Assembly: GCA_035293765.1 (NCBI GenBank)
Contig: DATGMF010000036.1
Span: forward strand, 6,610-70,609
Direction: 5' to 3'
From: DASRHT01 sp035293765
GTDB taxonomy: Bacteria; Chloroflexota; Ktedonobacteria; Ktedonobacterales; Ktedonobacteraceae
DNA: 64,000 bases
Below are positions 53,923 to 63,109 of the stretch, piece by piece. The notes under the pieces are model-generated. The model did not search any database and was not told where the DNA came from. It saw nothing but the letters and a program-made list of their open reading frames with translations. The number at the start of each line of letters is the position of its first letter. Within the stretch, counting starts at the first letter, position 1. Both the position numbers and the translations under genes were made by a program.

Positions 53923-56900
53923 TTATACAAGCGAAATCTGAGTACTGCCATCAACTAGCTCAACCAGATATCTGTCAGCAAACTCGTCAACAAATTCCCT
54001 CTGGTGCGAGACTACAATAATACATTTCAGAACATTCCCATCCCCCAGTTCCTTGATAGCCTGAATCATCTCGCGGCGCCCGTTCTCATCGAGGCTCCCG
54101 AAACCTTCATCAATGATAACAGATTCCACACGATGGTTTTCGTTGCCGGCGTATTTGCCTATTCCCAGCGCCAGACTCACCGCGACCCGAAACTGCTGGC
54201 TGCCGCTCAGCAGTCGAAGCGGCAATGGCTGCTTTACACTAATTGCCGTATTATAAGCTACTATGTCAAGTGCATGAGCTTTCTTCTCGGAGTTCGATTG
54301 TAGCTCTAACCGCAGCATTCCCCCAGAAATGCCATCGAGTACTTCATTCGCGTGGTACACAATGCCCGCTTCCGCTTTCTGGAGCAGGTAGTGCTGAAGT
54401 CCATCTCGTCCGAGAAGATGTGTCAGATCCTTGTAGTAGCTGGTAAGCCGTGCCGCCTTAGCCTGTTGCTGCTCTAACTCTCTGCGCGTGTCCTGAATAC
54501 CCTTTAATCGCTGAATTTCTGCGCTGAGCTTTCTCTCTTGCTCTGCGAATGCCTGATAAGATAAGTTGGCCTGCTCCCCTGCCTCCTTTAGTTGTTCAGG
54601 AGCTTGCTTGGCCCCCTCCGGGATCTGATCTTGCTCTATTTTCAGGTGGAGTAGTTCTTGCCGGTAACGGTCAGAGTTTTGTTGTGCCTGTTCTAGCTCC
54701 CGCAATTGTTCTGTTGCTCCAGCCAACTCCTCCATTTCTTGTTTCCAGTCACCGAGCTGTCTTTCAGAAAGCTGTTCTACCTGTACTTGCCACTCTTCAG
54801 GCAGGGATGCCTGTGCCTCTGCAATAGATCGCTGCGCATGCTGTAGATTTATCTCCGCAATCGCAATTGTGCGCTCAAGCTGCCCCTTTTGCTGCTCAGT
54901 TTGCTGTTTTTCCCCCTCTAAACGTTTTAATTGCTGGCGCTGTTGTTCAAGTGCTTTATCAAACTTATCCAGGTCATCGTGTAATGCTGTGTCTCTCTGG
55001 AGAGCTTGCACTTGCTCCTGCAAGAGAGTTGCGGCATGCTCAGATGGGTAGAGCTGTTCCAGAGGCTGGATTTCATTGAAGATATAGTTACGCTTACGTA
55101 CAAGTTCTGCTCGTTGCTCTCTATCGCTTGTTACAGCTTGCAGGCGTTCTTCCAAGAAGGGCTTATCGTTTAGCCGTGATGCAAGCTCATCCAGATCCTG
55201 GGCAGTAGGATATTCGGCCTGCAAACAGACTTCCAGGTCAATAGATGTGTGGGCAACCCCTTGAATAAGCGCGATATAGTCAGGTGTAAGCAGCCGCAAA
55301 ACGACTCCTGCTTGAGCACTGGCGCTGTTCTGTTTGTTCCCAGCACCAGTGCATCGCGCCCGGCATTCATCAATGATCTGCTTCTGACTTGTTGCTTGTT
55401 GTGACAATAGAGTATGTTTTTGTTCCAGAGTGGTTTTCTGCTGAGTTATGGTTGTTTGTTGTGCCAGAGCCTCCCGGTACACTCGTTGGCACTCTTGCAA
55501 TTCAGCCTCGACGCGCTGACGCTCGGCAGCGAGATGTTCACGAGTCAGCGGTTGCCCACAGTAACTACAAGTTGGCTGCCCATCGATGGATTTGAAGCGA
55601 TCCAGGCGCTTCTTACTTTCATCCCGGAGTGTCTTTTTACTGGCGATATCGCTTTGCAGGTTGTTCAACTGGTCAGTAAGAGGGGCAATTTGCTCCGACA
55701 AAAGATGCGTTTGTGTTTCGATATCCTTGAGCAATGCTTCCTGCCTGCTCAAGGCTTGCTTGGCCTCTGTAAGGTCTTGCGTCGCCTGCTGCCAGTTTGT
55801 GCGTGCTTGAGTAAACTGCTTTAAATGTGGTTGTATATCTTCGATATGCTTTAGCTCTTCCAGCCTCTTTTGGAGATCTTGCTGCTGCTGCTCAAGATCA
55901 AGCGGATAGGCTGCAATCTGCTGATTAAGCTCCTCACAGCTTTGCTGCTGGCTTTGCAAATGAGCAATTTTACTACAGACCTCCTGCAGCTCACGTAAAC
56001 GCGGCTGCAATGCTTTCTGCTCATGATCAGCTTCTACACGTTGTGTCTGCAATGCATTCAGTTGTAGTTGAGTGGCGAGCAGTTTTTCGTTTTGCTCCTG
56101 CAGGCTACCCTCACACAACTGCACTTTTTCACGGCCTTGCTCAAACTGCGTTTGGTAACCGGCGTATTCACGCTGCCAGTGATAAATTTGCTCAAGAGGC
56201 GTTATGACCTTTTGCAAGTTATCTAATCGAGTGGCGCGCTGTTTGATTTGGGCAGCTTGATCGAGCAGGGCTGTACACTGCGCGAGATTTTCTACGAGTC
56301 GTTGCTCGTCTTCCTGCAATTTTTGCCAGTGTTTCGCCTGTTCTTTTAACGCGATGAGAGTGAGGTGCCGCTGCCTGGCCTGTTCTCTTTTTGCTTCTGC
56401 CTCGCTTTTTTGCGCTTCCAGGTTGAGGAGATGAGCGTCGTCAACCGCTTCCAGATGGCTCAATTGGGTAGTGTAGCTCTTTAGCTCCCCCTCCAGCACT
56501 TTTTGTTTACTGCCTGCAAGCTTACAGAGGGCTTCGTAACGCGAGAGGTCAATGATATGGGTGAGCACCTCGTGTCTCTCTGCATTGCCTAACTTGAGCA
56601 ACACATCACTTTGCCCTTGCATCAGAAGCACTGCCACCCTGAAGGTGTTGGCATTTAAGCCAACCGTTTGCAGGACCCAGGCATCAAAGCCTTCTTTTGT
56701 CGCCGTCCCCGCATATGGATGCACCCCGGTACGACCCGGGACAGGCATATCTGGGCCGCTGAGATGGAGAGCCAGCATTGTGCCTTTTGTCTTCCGCGCG
56801 TAGGTGCGTTTGACGCGGTACACATTTTCGCCTAGAGCAAAGTCAAACTCAATGACGAAGGATTCCGCCTCACGGTGAATAAGCGCGTCAACATTTTGCT

Positions 56901-57069
56901 TGCCCATACGGTGCTCTCCATAGAGGGCGAAGAGCATCGCATCAAAGATAGTGGACTTACCCGCGCCGTTGGCTCCACAAAGTGCCCAGATGGCAGGGCC
57001 AGTAAAATAAATTTCGGTCTCCTCGCGGTAGGACATAAAGCCTTTGAGCAATAAACGACGTGGAATCAT
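53923..57069 (-). CDS. sbcC: SbcC/Rad50 ATPase
   Basis: 1048 aa. N-terminal Walker A CGANGAGKST, long coiled coils, zinc hook CSYCGQP (Cys501, Cys504), and C-terminal signature LSGSQQFRVAVSLALGIG and Walker B SVIIDEGFGSLDE with the D-loop. Forms the ATP-driven Mre11-Rad50 nuclease complex with the adjacent SbcD. Start ATG overlaps the sbcD stop (ATGA). Its place inside the defence operon rather than as a lone housekeeping pair is notable. Confidence 0.94.
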   Translation of the reverse strand: MIPRRLLLKGFMSYREETEIYFTGPAIWALCGANGAGKSTIFDAMLFALYGEHRMGKQNVDALIHREAESFVIEFDFALGENVYRVKRTYARKTKGTMLALHLSGPDMPVPGRTGVHPYAGTATKEGFDAWVLQTVGLNANTFRVAVLLMQGQSDVLLKLGNAERHEVLTHIIDLSRYEALCKLAGSKQKVLEGELKSYTTQLSHLEAVDDAHLLNLEAQKSEAEAKREQARQRHLTLIALKEQAKHWQKLQEDEQRLVENLAQCTALLDQAAQIKQRATRLDNLQKVITPLEQIYHWQREYAGYQTQFEQGREKVQLCEGSLQEQNEKLLATQLQLNALQTQRVEADHEQKALQPRLRELQEVCSKIAHLQSQQQSCEELNQQIAAYPLDLEQQQQDLQKRLEELKHIEDIQPHLKQFTQARTNWQQATQDLTEAKQALSRQEALLKDIETQTHLLSEQIAPLTDQLNNLQSDIASKKTLRDESKKRLDRFKSIDGQPTCSYCGQPLTREHLAAERQRVEAELQECQRVYREALAQQTTITQQKTTLEQKHTLLSQQATSQKQIIDECRARCTGAGNKQNSASAQAGVVLRLLTPDYIALIQGVAHTSIDLEVCLQAEYPTAQDLDELASRLNDKPFLEERLQAVTSDREQRAELVRKRNYIFNEIQPLEQLYPSEHAATLLQEQVQALQRDTALHDDLDKFDKALEQQRQQLKRLEGEKQQTEQQKGQLERTIAIAEINLQHAQRSIAEAQASLPEEWQVQVEQLSERQLGDWKQEMEELAGATEQLRELEQAQQNSDRYRQELLHLKIEQDQIPEGAKQAPEQLKEAGEQANLSYQAFAEQERKLSAEIQRLKGIQDTRRELEQQQAKAARLTSYYKDLTHLLGRDGLQHYLLQKAEAGIVYHANEVLDGISGGMLRLELQSNSEKKAHALDIVAYNTAISVKQPLPLRLLSGSQQFRVAVSLALGIGKYAGNENHRVESVIIDEGFGSLDENGRREMIQAIKELGDGNVLKCIIVVSHQREFVDEFADRYLVELVDGSTQISLV

Positions 57070-58292
57070 GCCAATCCCTCCTCTACAAGCAGTTCTTCGG
57101 TCAAGCGCAAAAGCTCTGCCCGTTCCGCCTCACTGCGATTAGCCAGGGCGGTCTGCAAGTAGTGTCGCACAGTGCCAGCGACATCGTGTGTCTGTTGAAA
57201 TGTTAGGCTCGCCTCAGTAACTACCCCGTTGCGAGTATCTTTCAACACCCGATCATACCAGCGCGGGAATATAGCCTCTATCTCTCGGCAATAGCGTTCG
57301 CGATCCTGGATGGCAGAATCCCAGTGAAGAATATAACGTACTAATGCCTGTTCGGCATCAGGATACTGTTCGGCCAGTTGAGGAATCTGCCTTTCAGGGT
57401 CGGTGATTTCGACTTCATAGAACGGAGTGCTTTGTAACGGCAATATCTCCGGTGTTTGTACAAGCCGACGCTGTTGAATCTCCAACAGAACCACACTTTT
57501 TTTATCATTCCTTTCCCCATAATCCATGCGTTCGATACTGCCTGCGTAACGCATATGGGGAGCGCCGGGAATGGCCTCGTTCTGGCGATGCAGATGCCCC
57601 AAAGCTACGTAGGTCCAGGGAAATGAGAGGTCGCCTGGCTCAAGCATGACTTCGTTGCTCTGGTCCAGATAGTATTGAGCAGGCGTAGTGGCGCCGCGCA
57701 CTGTGATATGGCTGACCAGGATTGCAGGCCATCGTGGGTCCAGTTTTTCTTGCTGCGTGCGCAAAATCTGCTTAAAAGCTGCTCCCACGGCCTGATTCCG
57801 TTGCTCAACACTCTGAAACTTTAAGGATTCTTCTTTCCTGAGATACCGTATGGTTGGGTAGGGCATCAGGACAAACTGGGCAATTTCTCCATCAGACGTT
57901 TGAAGCGTTACATTACGCGCGTTTGGGGCAATATAAAAACGTCCGCACGCATGAATATCGTTGCGTGTTTCAAGGGGCGAGACCAGATCCATCGCGTCAC
58001 GCAGCGTAGAGAAAAAGACTTCGCTATCGTGGTTTCCACTGATGGCGAGGATAGTTCCTCCCCTCTGTATGAAGGGATGAAAACATTCTTTGATGATGCC
58101 TATCCCGGTGCGCAATTGCTCCGGGCTGCTGCGTTCGCGAAAGAGATCACCGGATACAATCATAATATCAACAGCATGTTCAGCCAGATAGCTGCTGATT
58201 TGCTGGAGGGAGTGGCGCAAATCCTCATTGCGAGAACGCCGTCCTGCCAACACGCTGTTTAAATGCCAATCAGATGTATGCAAGATTTTCAC
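57066..58292 (-). CDS. sbcD: SbcD/Mre11 nuclease
   Basis: 408 aa from the GTG at 58292, preceded by AGGGAGA; the frame is open to 58322. Phosphoesterase motifs in order: ILHTSDWHL, VSGDLFRER, ISGNHDSEVFF, ILVSHITVRG, YVALGHLHRQ, giving the two-metal site of Mre11. The cap region ends at about residue 400. Cuts DNA ends or hairpins with SbcC. Confidence 0.93.
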   Translation of the reverse strand: MKILHTSDWHLNSVLAGRRSRNEDLRHSLQQISSYLAEHAVDIMIVSGDLFRERSSPEQLRTGIGIIKECFHPFIQRGGTILAISGNHDSEVFFSTLRDAMDLVSPLETRNDIHACGRFYIAPNARNVTLQTSDGEIAQFVLMPYPTIRYLRKEESLKFQSVEQRNQAVGAAFKQILRTQQEKLDPRWPAILVSHITVRGATTPAQYYLDQSNEVMLEPGDLSFPWTYVALGHLHRQNEAIPGAPHMRYAGSIERMDYGERNDKKSVVLLEIQQRRLVQTPEILPLQSTPFYEVEITDPERQIPQLAEQYPDAEQALVRYILHWDSAIQDRERYCREIEAIFPRWYDRVLKDTRNGVVTEASLTFQQTHDVAGTVRHYLQTALANRSEAERAELLRLTEELLVEEGLA

Positions 58293-58311
58293 TGCTGAAT
58301 TTCTCCCTCTT

Positions 58312-60081
58312 CTACTCGTCAATCAGATCAGAATAATCCACATCGTTCTGGTTGGAGGCTGTAGGTACAACGGCCTCGTCCGGGTTCATAGCCCACACCG
58401 GGAATGGGATGCGCACCAACATTGGTTGGCGAAATGTGGCTTGAATGATTAACTTTTCTTCGGGCCGCAGATTCATGGCTCGTTCGCGTGCATTCACGGT
58501 AAGAAATTTCCAGATAGGCATGCCCAGTTCAAGCGAGCCGGTCTGACCAAGCGCCCTGATCGCCGAGTTCTCAATCACCTTCTCTGAAACCCTGGATGCC
58601 TGTTGCTGAGCACCGAGCAAAATGATCCCCTGAGAGCGCATTTCTGCGGCGACCATCTCGATCAGTTGCGTAATGGGATCGTGGGCACCTTTGGGGGCAA
58701 AGCGATTTAATTCGTCGAGTACCACCGTATAGACCAGCCCACGAATGGCTTTCGTGCCGGTACGAGCGTCAACCAGTTGACGTAAAATGGTTGCAACAAC
58801 AAATCGCTGCATCTCAGGCATAGCTGCAAGGGAAAAGAGATCCACCACAATGGGATCGCTTGTTTGCGTGCGAATCACATCAAGCGGCTGACCTTTGGAT
58901 TCATCGCGTCGCAAAACGCCGTTACTCTCATAGACTAGGCGAAACAGCCGCCGCCAGAGCTTTTTCCAGGTTCCCGAGTGATGGCCCTGGAAATCTGATG
59001 CCGTGCCATTTGCTTGTTTTTCAACCCAGGTCAATAGTTCTTGAAAGGTGCCGGGAGCCTCCTTATTCAAAGTGCGCGTGACGCTACTATCTCCCTGACG
59101 TCGCTCGGTAGTAAGAAAATCTTCCAGTGCTAATGTCAAAGCACTAAAGTTCGCGTCATTTGCGTCTTCGTCGGCGAATAGATAGCGAAAGAGGCCACGT
59201 TCGATGATATCTTTCAATCCCCAGCTATAAGCCTTCACGTTCTCATCGCGTCCTGTCGGCACTGGAAGATCCACTTTCGCCTGTTGCGGCGCGAAAAAGC
59301 TAACCTTCTGGAATGGTTCAGGCTGCTCAATACCGAGGAGTTGCCAGTCGGGCAGGTCTCGCTCCGGTTTGAAGCGTTTATTGGGGCAATCGATGTAAAA
59401 GAGATCGAAGTTTTTTACATTCAGGATAATCGGCACGATCTGGCGACGGCTGGCGGAGGAGACATTCTGCTTGCGTGCGTAGTCGAGCAACATCTTCACC
59501 ATATACATTAACAAGCTGGATTTAGTCCCTCGCCCCGCAGAACCATTGACATTGAGATGCCCACCATTCACTCCAAGCAAATAGTCCAGGTCAATCGTGC
59601 CCCGACCAGCTAATTGCGCCCCGCCATTTTTAATCAACCCGGCTGGTAGCGCATTCCCTGCCGCAATATCATCGGCTCCGTAAGCGGTAGCGGCCTCTGC
59701 CTCCCCTGCCAGGTAGACTTTGCTACGTTCGCATGGAGGAGTGAGGGCGGGAGGTGTGACGCTCAGGATGCTTACCTGGGCGTAGGTATAGCCATCGCTC
59801 TCGAACGGGGGAACGTAATCAGGATCGCCGTCGGCCTGATCAATCTCCTCGTCCATATTCCTCTTACGGCTGCGGCGTTTGACTTCCTCAACGACTCCAT
59901 AAAACGTGTAGCTCTGATCGGCAATGAAGCTCTCACAAACCACCAGTTGCGTCTCCTCAACCATGACGCCGCGAGCAACCCAGAAGCAGTATTGTTTACT
60001 GGTCGCCTCCTGACCCTGTGGGGACCCCACGACACCGAGGCAAATGGGCGTATCTATGGAGATAGGACTCTCTCTCTTCAT
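58312..60081 (-). CDS. herA: HerA-like ATPase with atypical Walker A
   Basis: 589 aa. A HAS-barrel-like N-terminus (about 12-130) is followed by the ATPase. P-loop NVNGSAGRGTKSSLL (Gly180 to Ser188) has an extra Thr before Lys187, i.e. GxxGxGTKS instead of GxxxxGKS. Walker B is YTVVLDELNRF (Asp456, Glu457). Then ILLGAQQQASRVSEKVIEN and IRALGQTG, as in HerA/FtsK hexameric motors. HerA pumps DNA into its nuclease partner NurA, whose gene is 14 nt upstream. A HerA subfamily with this P-loop exists from memory (GVSGxxTKTS-like); assignment as HerA relative is good. Confidence 0.8.
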   Translation of the reverse strand: MKRESPISIDTPICLGVVGSPQGQEATSKQYCFWVARGVMVEETQLVVCESFIADQSYTFYGVVEEVKRRSRKRNMDEEIDQADGDPDYVPPFESDGYTYAQVSILSVTPPALTPPCERSKVYLAGEAEAATAYGADDIAAGNALPAGLIKNGGAQLAGRGTIDLDYLLGVNGGHLNVNGSAGRGTKSSLLMYMVKMLLDYARKQNVSSASRRQIVPIILNVKNFDLFYIDCPNKRFKPERDLPDWQLLGIEQPEPFQKVSFFAPQQAKVDLPVPTGRDENVKAYSWGLKDIIERGLFRYLFADEDANDANFSALTLALEDFLTTERRQGDSSVTRTLNKEAPGTFQELLTWVEKQANGTASDFQGHHSGTWKKLWRRLFRLVYESNGVLRRDESKGQPLDVIRTQTSDPIVVDLFSLAAMPEMQRFVVATILRQLVDARTGTKAIRGLVYTVVLDELNRFAPKGAHDPITQLIEMVAAEMRSQGIILLGAQQQASRVSEKVIENSAIRALGQTGSLELGMPIWKFLTVNARERAMNLRPEEKLIIQATFRQPMLVRIPFPVWAMNPDEAVVPTASNQNDVDYSDLIDE

Positions 60082-60095
60082 ACATATGTTCCTCT

Positions 60096-61127
60096 CTAAA
60101 GGTTGGTATAGCGGTAGAAACGTTGCACCAGGGTTTCCACGGGGGTGAACAGGGCGCCCAGGCTTTCCTCCGCACGTTGTATTGGATAGATCGAGATAGG
60201 TGCGCGGCTATAGCTTGTTCCACGGCAGCGATATGTATAGACAATGTAAGAGAGATGATTCAGATAGGAGAAATCGCGCTTGACGACACCTTCAAAAAAG
60301 CTCTTAGGAATTTCCATGCGCACAATTCCCCAGTCCGGCATCTCGCCTTGACCATTGAGGCGCAGATACCAGGAAACGACGCCCAGTTTTTTTTCCAGGC
60401 TAAAGGCGGGCGTGCGTTCGCCAGGGCGTAGCTCACACAGCAGCCGCAAACCTGCCGGGTGCAGAAACGTACGATAATGCGTTTTGATCAGACCAACGAC
60501 CGGATCAGCATGTTGATCAAATGCGCCCATCCGGGGTTCCAGCCGACCATCAACCAGTGTTGGGAGCCTGCTTTCCTGAGCCAGTGCTTGCTTTTCAAGC
60601 ACATCCATTGCTTCCTTTGTGCGATTCTGGGTAGCCCTGCGCATCTGCTCGAAGGAATAGGATGGCTCAGCCAGACAGGGTAAGAGGCGAAATCCCAGCT
60701 CTTGCAATGCAATCGCGAAACTCTCTACTTCGTCCCAGGGAAACGGCTTTACGATCAAAGACACCACACGCTCAATCGTCTCATATTCTCGCCGGAGCTG
60801 ATTATTTTGATCCGCCATCGCCGCAGCGCCAATCTCCGCCAGACGCACCGGCATTGGATGACCTTCGCGCGTTTGTAACCAGGCGACGGTACGCCCGAGA
60901 TCTTTGCCATCAATAAAGCGCAGTGGGCGCCAGGGCCAATCCTCTGGTGGCATACAATCAAGGATATCGAGGGCGCGCCATTTATCAAGGTTATACTCGT
61001 AGGTCAGCTCCTTTTGTTCGTCTAACGACTCGGTTTCCTGAGTGCCGTCGTCCAACAAGAAGGGCTGCGGATCATAATTGCGCACCCGTTGCGCTCCATT
61101 ATTTTTGAGAAATTCAAACCCGTTCAT
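60096..61127 (-). CDS. nurA: NurA-like nuclease
   Basis: 343 aa. Not annotatable by any single strong motif, but the pattern is that of NurA: RFIDGKDLGRTV (Asp73, motif I), TLVDGRLEPRMG (Asp193), DPVVGLIKTHYR, WYLRL with IVRMEIP (Glu272), and a C-terminal ISIYPIQRAEESLG resembling the YP-L-xA end of NurA. It directly precedes the HerA-like gene, the classic archaeal arrangement. Overlaps the metallopeptidase gene by 4 nt. Expected to resect 5' ends with HerA (inference). Confidence 0.65.
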   Translation of the reverse strand: MNGFEFLKNNGAQRVRNYDPQPFLLDDGTQETESLDEQKELTYEYNLDKWRALDILDCMPPEDWPWRPLRFIDGKDLGRTVAWLQTREGHPMPVRLAEIGAAAMADQNNQLRREYETIERVVSLIVKPFPWDEVESFAIALQELGFRLLPCLAEPSYSFEQMRRATQNRTKEAMDVLEKQALAQESRLPTLVDGRLEPRMGAFDQHADPVVGLIKTHYRTFLHPAGLRLLCELRPGERTPAFSLEKKLGVVSWYLRLNGQGEMPDWGIVRMEIPKSFFEGVVKRDFSYLNHLSYIVYTYRCRGTSYSRAPISIYPIQRAEESLGALFTPVETLVQRFYRYTNL

Positions 61128-61870
61128 TCTACCTCTCCCCTTCGTTCAAATTTGTGCTCCGGCAATGGCAGAAGATGAAAATTTCTCAATCTCCAACGCA
61201 TTGCCTCGTTGCTCACCAGCATCTCTGTCGCTAAATACGTTACGAGATCCTCTTCGCTAAAGCGCAGCATCACGCGGGCAAAAAGTCCACGTACGACTGC
61301 TTCAGGCATAAGCAATGCTGTGGCAAACTGATTCGCTTCATACTCCATGCGGGCTTCTGATGGAAGAAGCCCCTCCAGGAGTTGTTGCCCCACCCTCTCC
61401 ACTCGTCCGCTGGCTGTCTCCTGGGGATCATCTTTTTTGTCCCGATAGAAGGTCTCCATCAGTTCGAGGTACATTTGATCGCCCTCGGCGACTTTCAGTA
61501 ATGGCCGAAAATGCAAAAGATAGTGCCCCAACTCATGTGCGACAGAGAAACGGCGCCGCGTCAGATGATCGTTTGCTTCCAGGAAAATGCAGCCATAGGA
61601 CGTATTGGCGTAAAGAAAGCCGGCTAATTCATCCCGTGCCGCGGCTTCTGGGTTTTCAAGCAGCACTCCCTGCTGGATCAAATAGCGCATAGCAACCTGT
61701 TGTGAAAGCCCCGGAAGTTCTTTACTGGCAAGATTTAAAGAGCCTACCAGATCTCCTAATGGCGTAATACGGCGACGCAGACTCGGAAACTCGATCTCAG
61801 CTTCTTGATACAATTCATTGATCAGTGCTGCTATTGAAGAATGAAGTGCCTCATCAGAAGAGCTATTCAT
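61124..61870 (-). CDS. ImmA/IrrE-family metallopeptidase
   Basis: 248 aa with the zinc site VAHELGHYLLHF (His112, Glu113, His116) and a downstream RMEYEANQFATALLMP holding the third-ligand Glu. COG2856 proteases such as IrrE and ImmA cleave repressors after DNA damage. It has no HTH domain. Overlaps both neighbours by 4 nt. Its likely target is the protein encoded just upstream (inference). Confidence 0.9.
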   Translation of the reverse strand: MNSSSDEALHSSIAALINELYQEAEIEFPSLRRRITPLGDLVGSLNLASKELPGLSQQVAMRYLIQQGVLLENPEAAARDELAGFLYANTSYGCIFLEANDHLTRRRFSVAHELGHYLLHFRPLLKVAEGDQMYLELMETFYRDKKDDPQETASGRVERVGQQLLEGLLPSEARMEYEANQFATALLMPEAVVRGLFARVMLRFSEEDLVTYLATEMLVSNEAMRWRLRNFHLLPLPEHKFERRGEVE

Positions 61871-62475
61871 GATTCCTTCTCCTCTTCTCGCTGTGATTTT
61901 CGCAGGCGCTGGGTCCTCTGCCGACGGGTTGCGGCCAGTTGAGCTATCCCCTGTTGCCGTGTCATGGACAAGAAAATAGCTTGATCACGAAAAAGTTTTT
62001 GCAGTTTCGCGCTAACAGCCACGCCAAGCTGCTCAAAAAGGCGATAGACGCTCTTCATCGCAAGGTTTTCTGGTAAAGGAACGTTCGTCTGCGCAAGTTT
62101 CGCGTTGACTTGCTGCACCTCCTGCTTCATCGCTCCCTGTAGACGCTTGTCCTCCTGTAACTTACTGAATACGTCACCAATAGTAAGCGGAGGAATCGCT
62201 ATCGCCTCTTCCTCTTCAGGAATGCCCGAGGGGAGATAGCGCACAACGAGATCCAGGATTCTCGCAAAATCTTCCTCTCGCAGCTTGACTTCTTCATCTG
62301 CCAGATAATACTCATGGGCTTCCATGATCATTTCCTCCAACTGAGGATCATACATAGCCTGCTGGAGTATGGCTTCCATTTTATCGGCATCGCCCCGCTC
62401 GAAGGCACTGATATAGAGGTAAAGTGCCTTCTCCCGTACAAGTTGCTGCGAGAAATCAGATGGATGTTTACGCAT
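61867..62475 (-). CDS. Small cytosolic protein, possible anti-sigma/regulatory partner
   Basis: 202 aa from ATG 62475, overlapping the sigma gene end by 8 nt (the frame is open further up). Acidic N-terminal half (FERGDADKMEAILQQAMYDP, LEEMIMEAHEYYLADEE), basic C-terminal end (RRQRTQRLRKSQREEEKES). No membrane segment and no recognised domain. The N-terminal pattern resembles the start of soluble anti-sigma proteins encoded with ECF factors. Position between sigma factor and ImmA/IrrE protease suggests it is the regulated inhibitor. Function not proven by sequence. Confidence 0.6.
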   Translation of the reverse strand: MRKHPSDFSQQLVREKALYLYISAFERGDADKMEAILQQAMYDPQLEEMIMEAHEYYLADEEVKLREEDFARILDLVVRYLPSGIPEEEEAIAIPPLTIGDVFSKLQEDKRLQGAMKQEVQQVNAKLAQTNVPLPENLAMKSVYRLFEQLGVAVSAKLQKLFRDQAIFLSMTRQQGIAQLAATRRQRTQRLRKSQREEEKES

Positions 62476-63109
62476 TGTTCTCACCTCTTCTGTTCTCGTC
62501 CTGACTGACCCAGATGTTGTACAATCGTGCGAGCGCTCGGAAGTAGCGTGTACGTGCTGCCCCTGGTTTGATCTGCAATATGTGTGCAATCTCGTTGTGA
62601 TCGAAACCATAGTGGATATAAAAATTTAGGATGGTTTGGTCATCTACAGACAAGCAAGCCAGAGCATCCTTGAGATCTTCACGCAAATCTGCTATCTGCG
62701 CACGCTCTTCGGCAATCTGGGCAGTAAATAGGTCAAAAAACTCCTCTTCGCTGATCGAAGGATGAGTTTGCAGGTGCATCTCACCTAAGAGAATCACCCG
62801 TTGCTGATGGCGTGCCTGACTCTCCCTTTTTTGTTTGATCAGATTCTTCGCGATACTGAGCAACCAGGGCCGTATCCCTACGCCACGATATTTGTCCGCG
62901 ATCTCAAATGCTTTCACTACCACGTTTTGCAGCAACTCATACGCTTCATCGTCTACGCTCTCCAGCGCCACTATTTCGGCTTTTCTGACATAGGCTCGCA
63001 GGATGCCATAAAGACGCTGCAAGGAAAGCGAGTCTGCGAGAAAGCGATGAAGCTCTGCAACAGTGTCTGCGGCTGTCGTCACCTGCGGATCAGCTCGCTG
63101 TTCATCCAT
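62468..63109 (-). CDS. ECF-like RNA polymerase sigma factor
   Basis: 213 aa. Region 2 (ELLQNVVVKAFEIADKYRGVGIRPWLLSIAKNLI) and region 4 (DALACLSVDDQTILNFYIHYGFDHNEIAHILQIKPGAARTRYFRALARL) are clear, with no region 1 or 3, i.e. the two-domain ECF type. AAGGAGCGTGTAA precedes the ATG. First gene of the eleven-gene cluster, so it may drive that cluster's own promoter. Confidence 0.9.
   Translation of the reverse strand: MDEQRADPQVTTAADTVAELHRFLADSLSLQRLYGILRAYVRKAEIVALESVDDEAYELLQNVVVKAFEIADKYRGVGIRPWLLSIAKNLIKQKRESQARHQQRVILLGEMHLQTHPSISEEEFFDLFTAQIAEERAQIADLREDLKDALACLSVDDQTILNFYIHYGFDHNEIAHILQIKPGAARTRYFRALARLYNIWVSQDENRRGENNA

Noticed and set aside
53923..58292. SbcCD as a plain housekeeping pair unrelated to neighbours
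   Set aside because: Overlaps and short gaps on both sides and presence of HerA and NurA make co-function more likely, though housekeeping use cannot be excluded.
47301..63109. BREX, DISARM or restriction-modification cluster
   Set aside because: No methyltransferase, PglZ or helicase of those types; the Jet proteins identify it as Wadjet.
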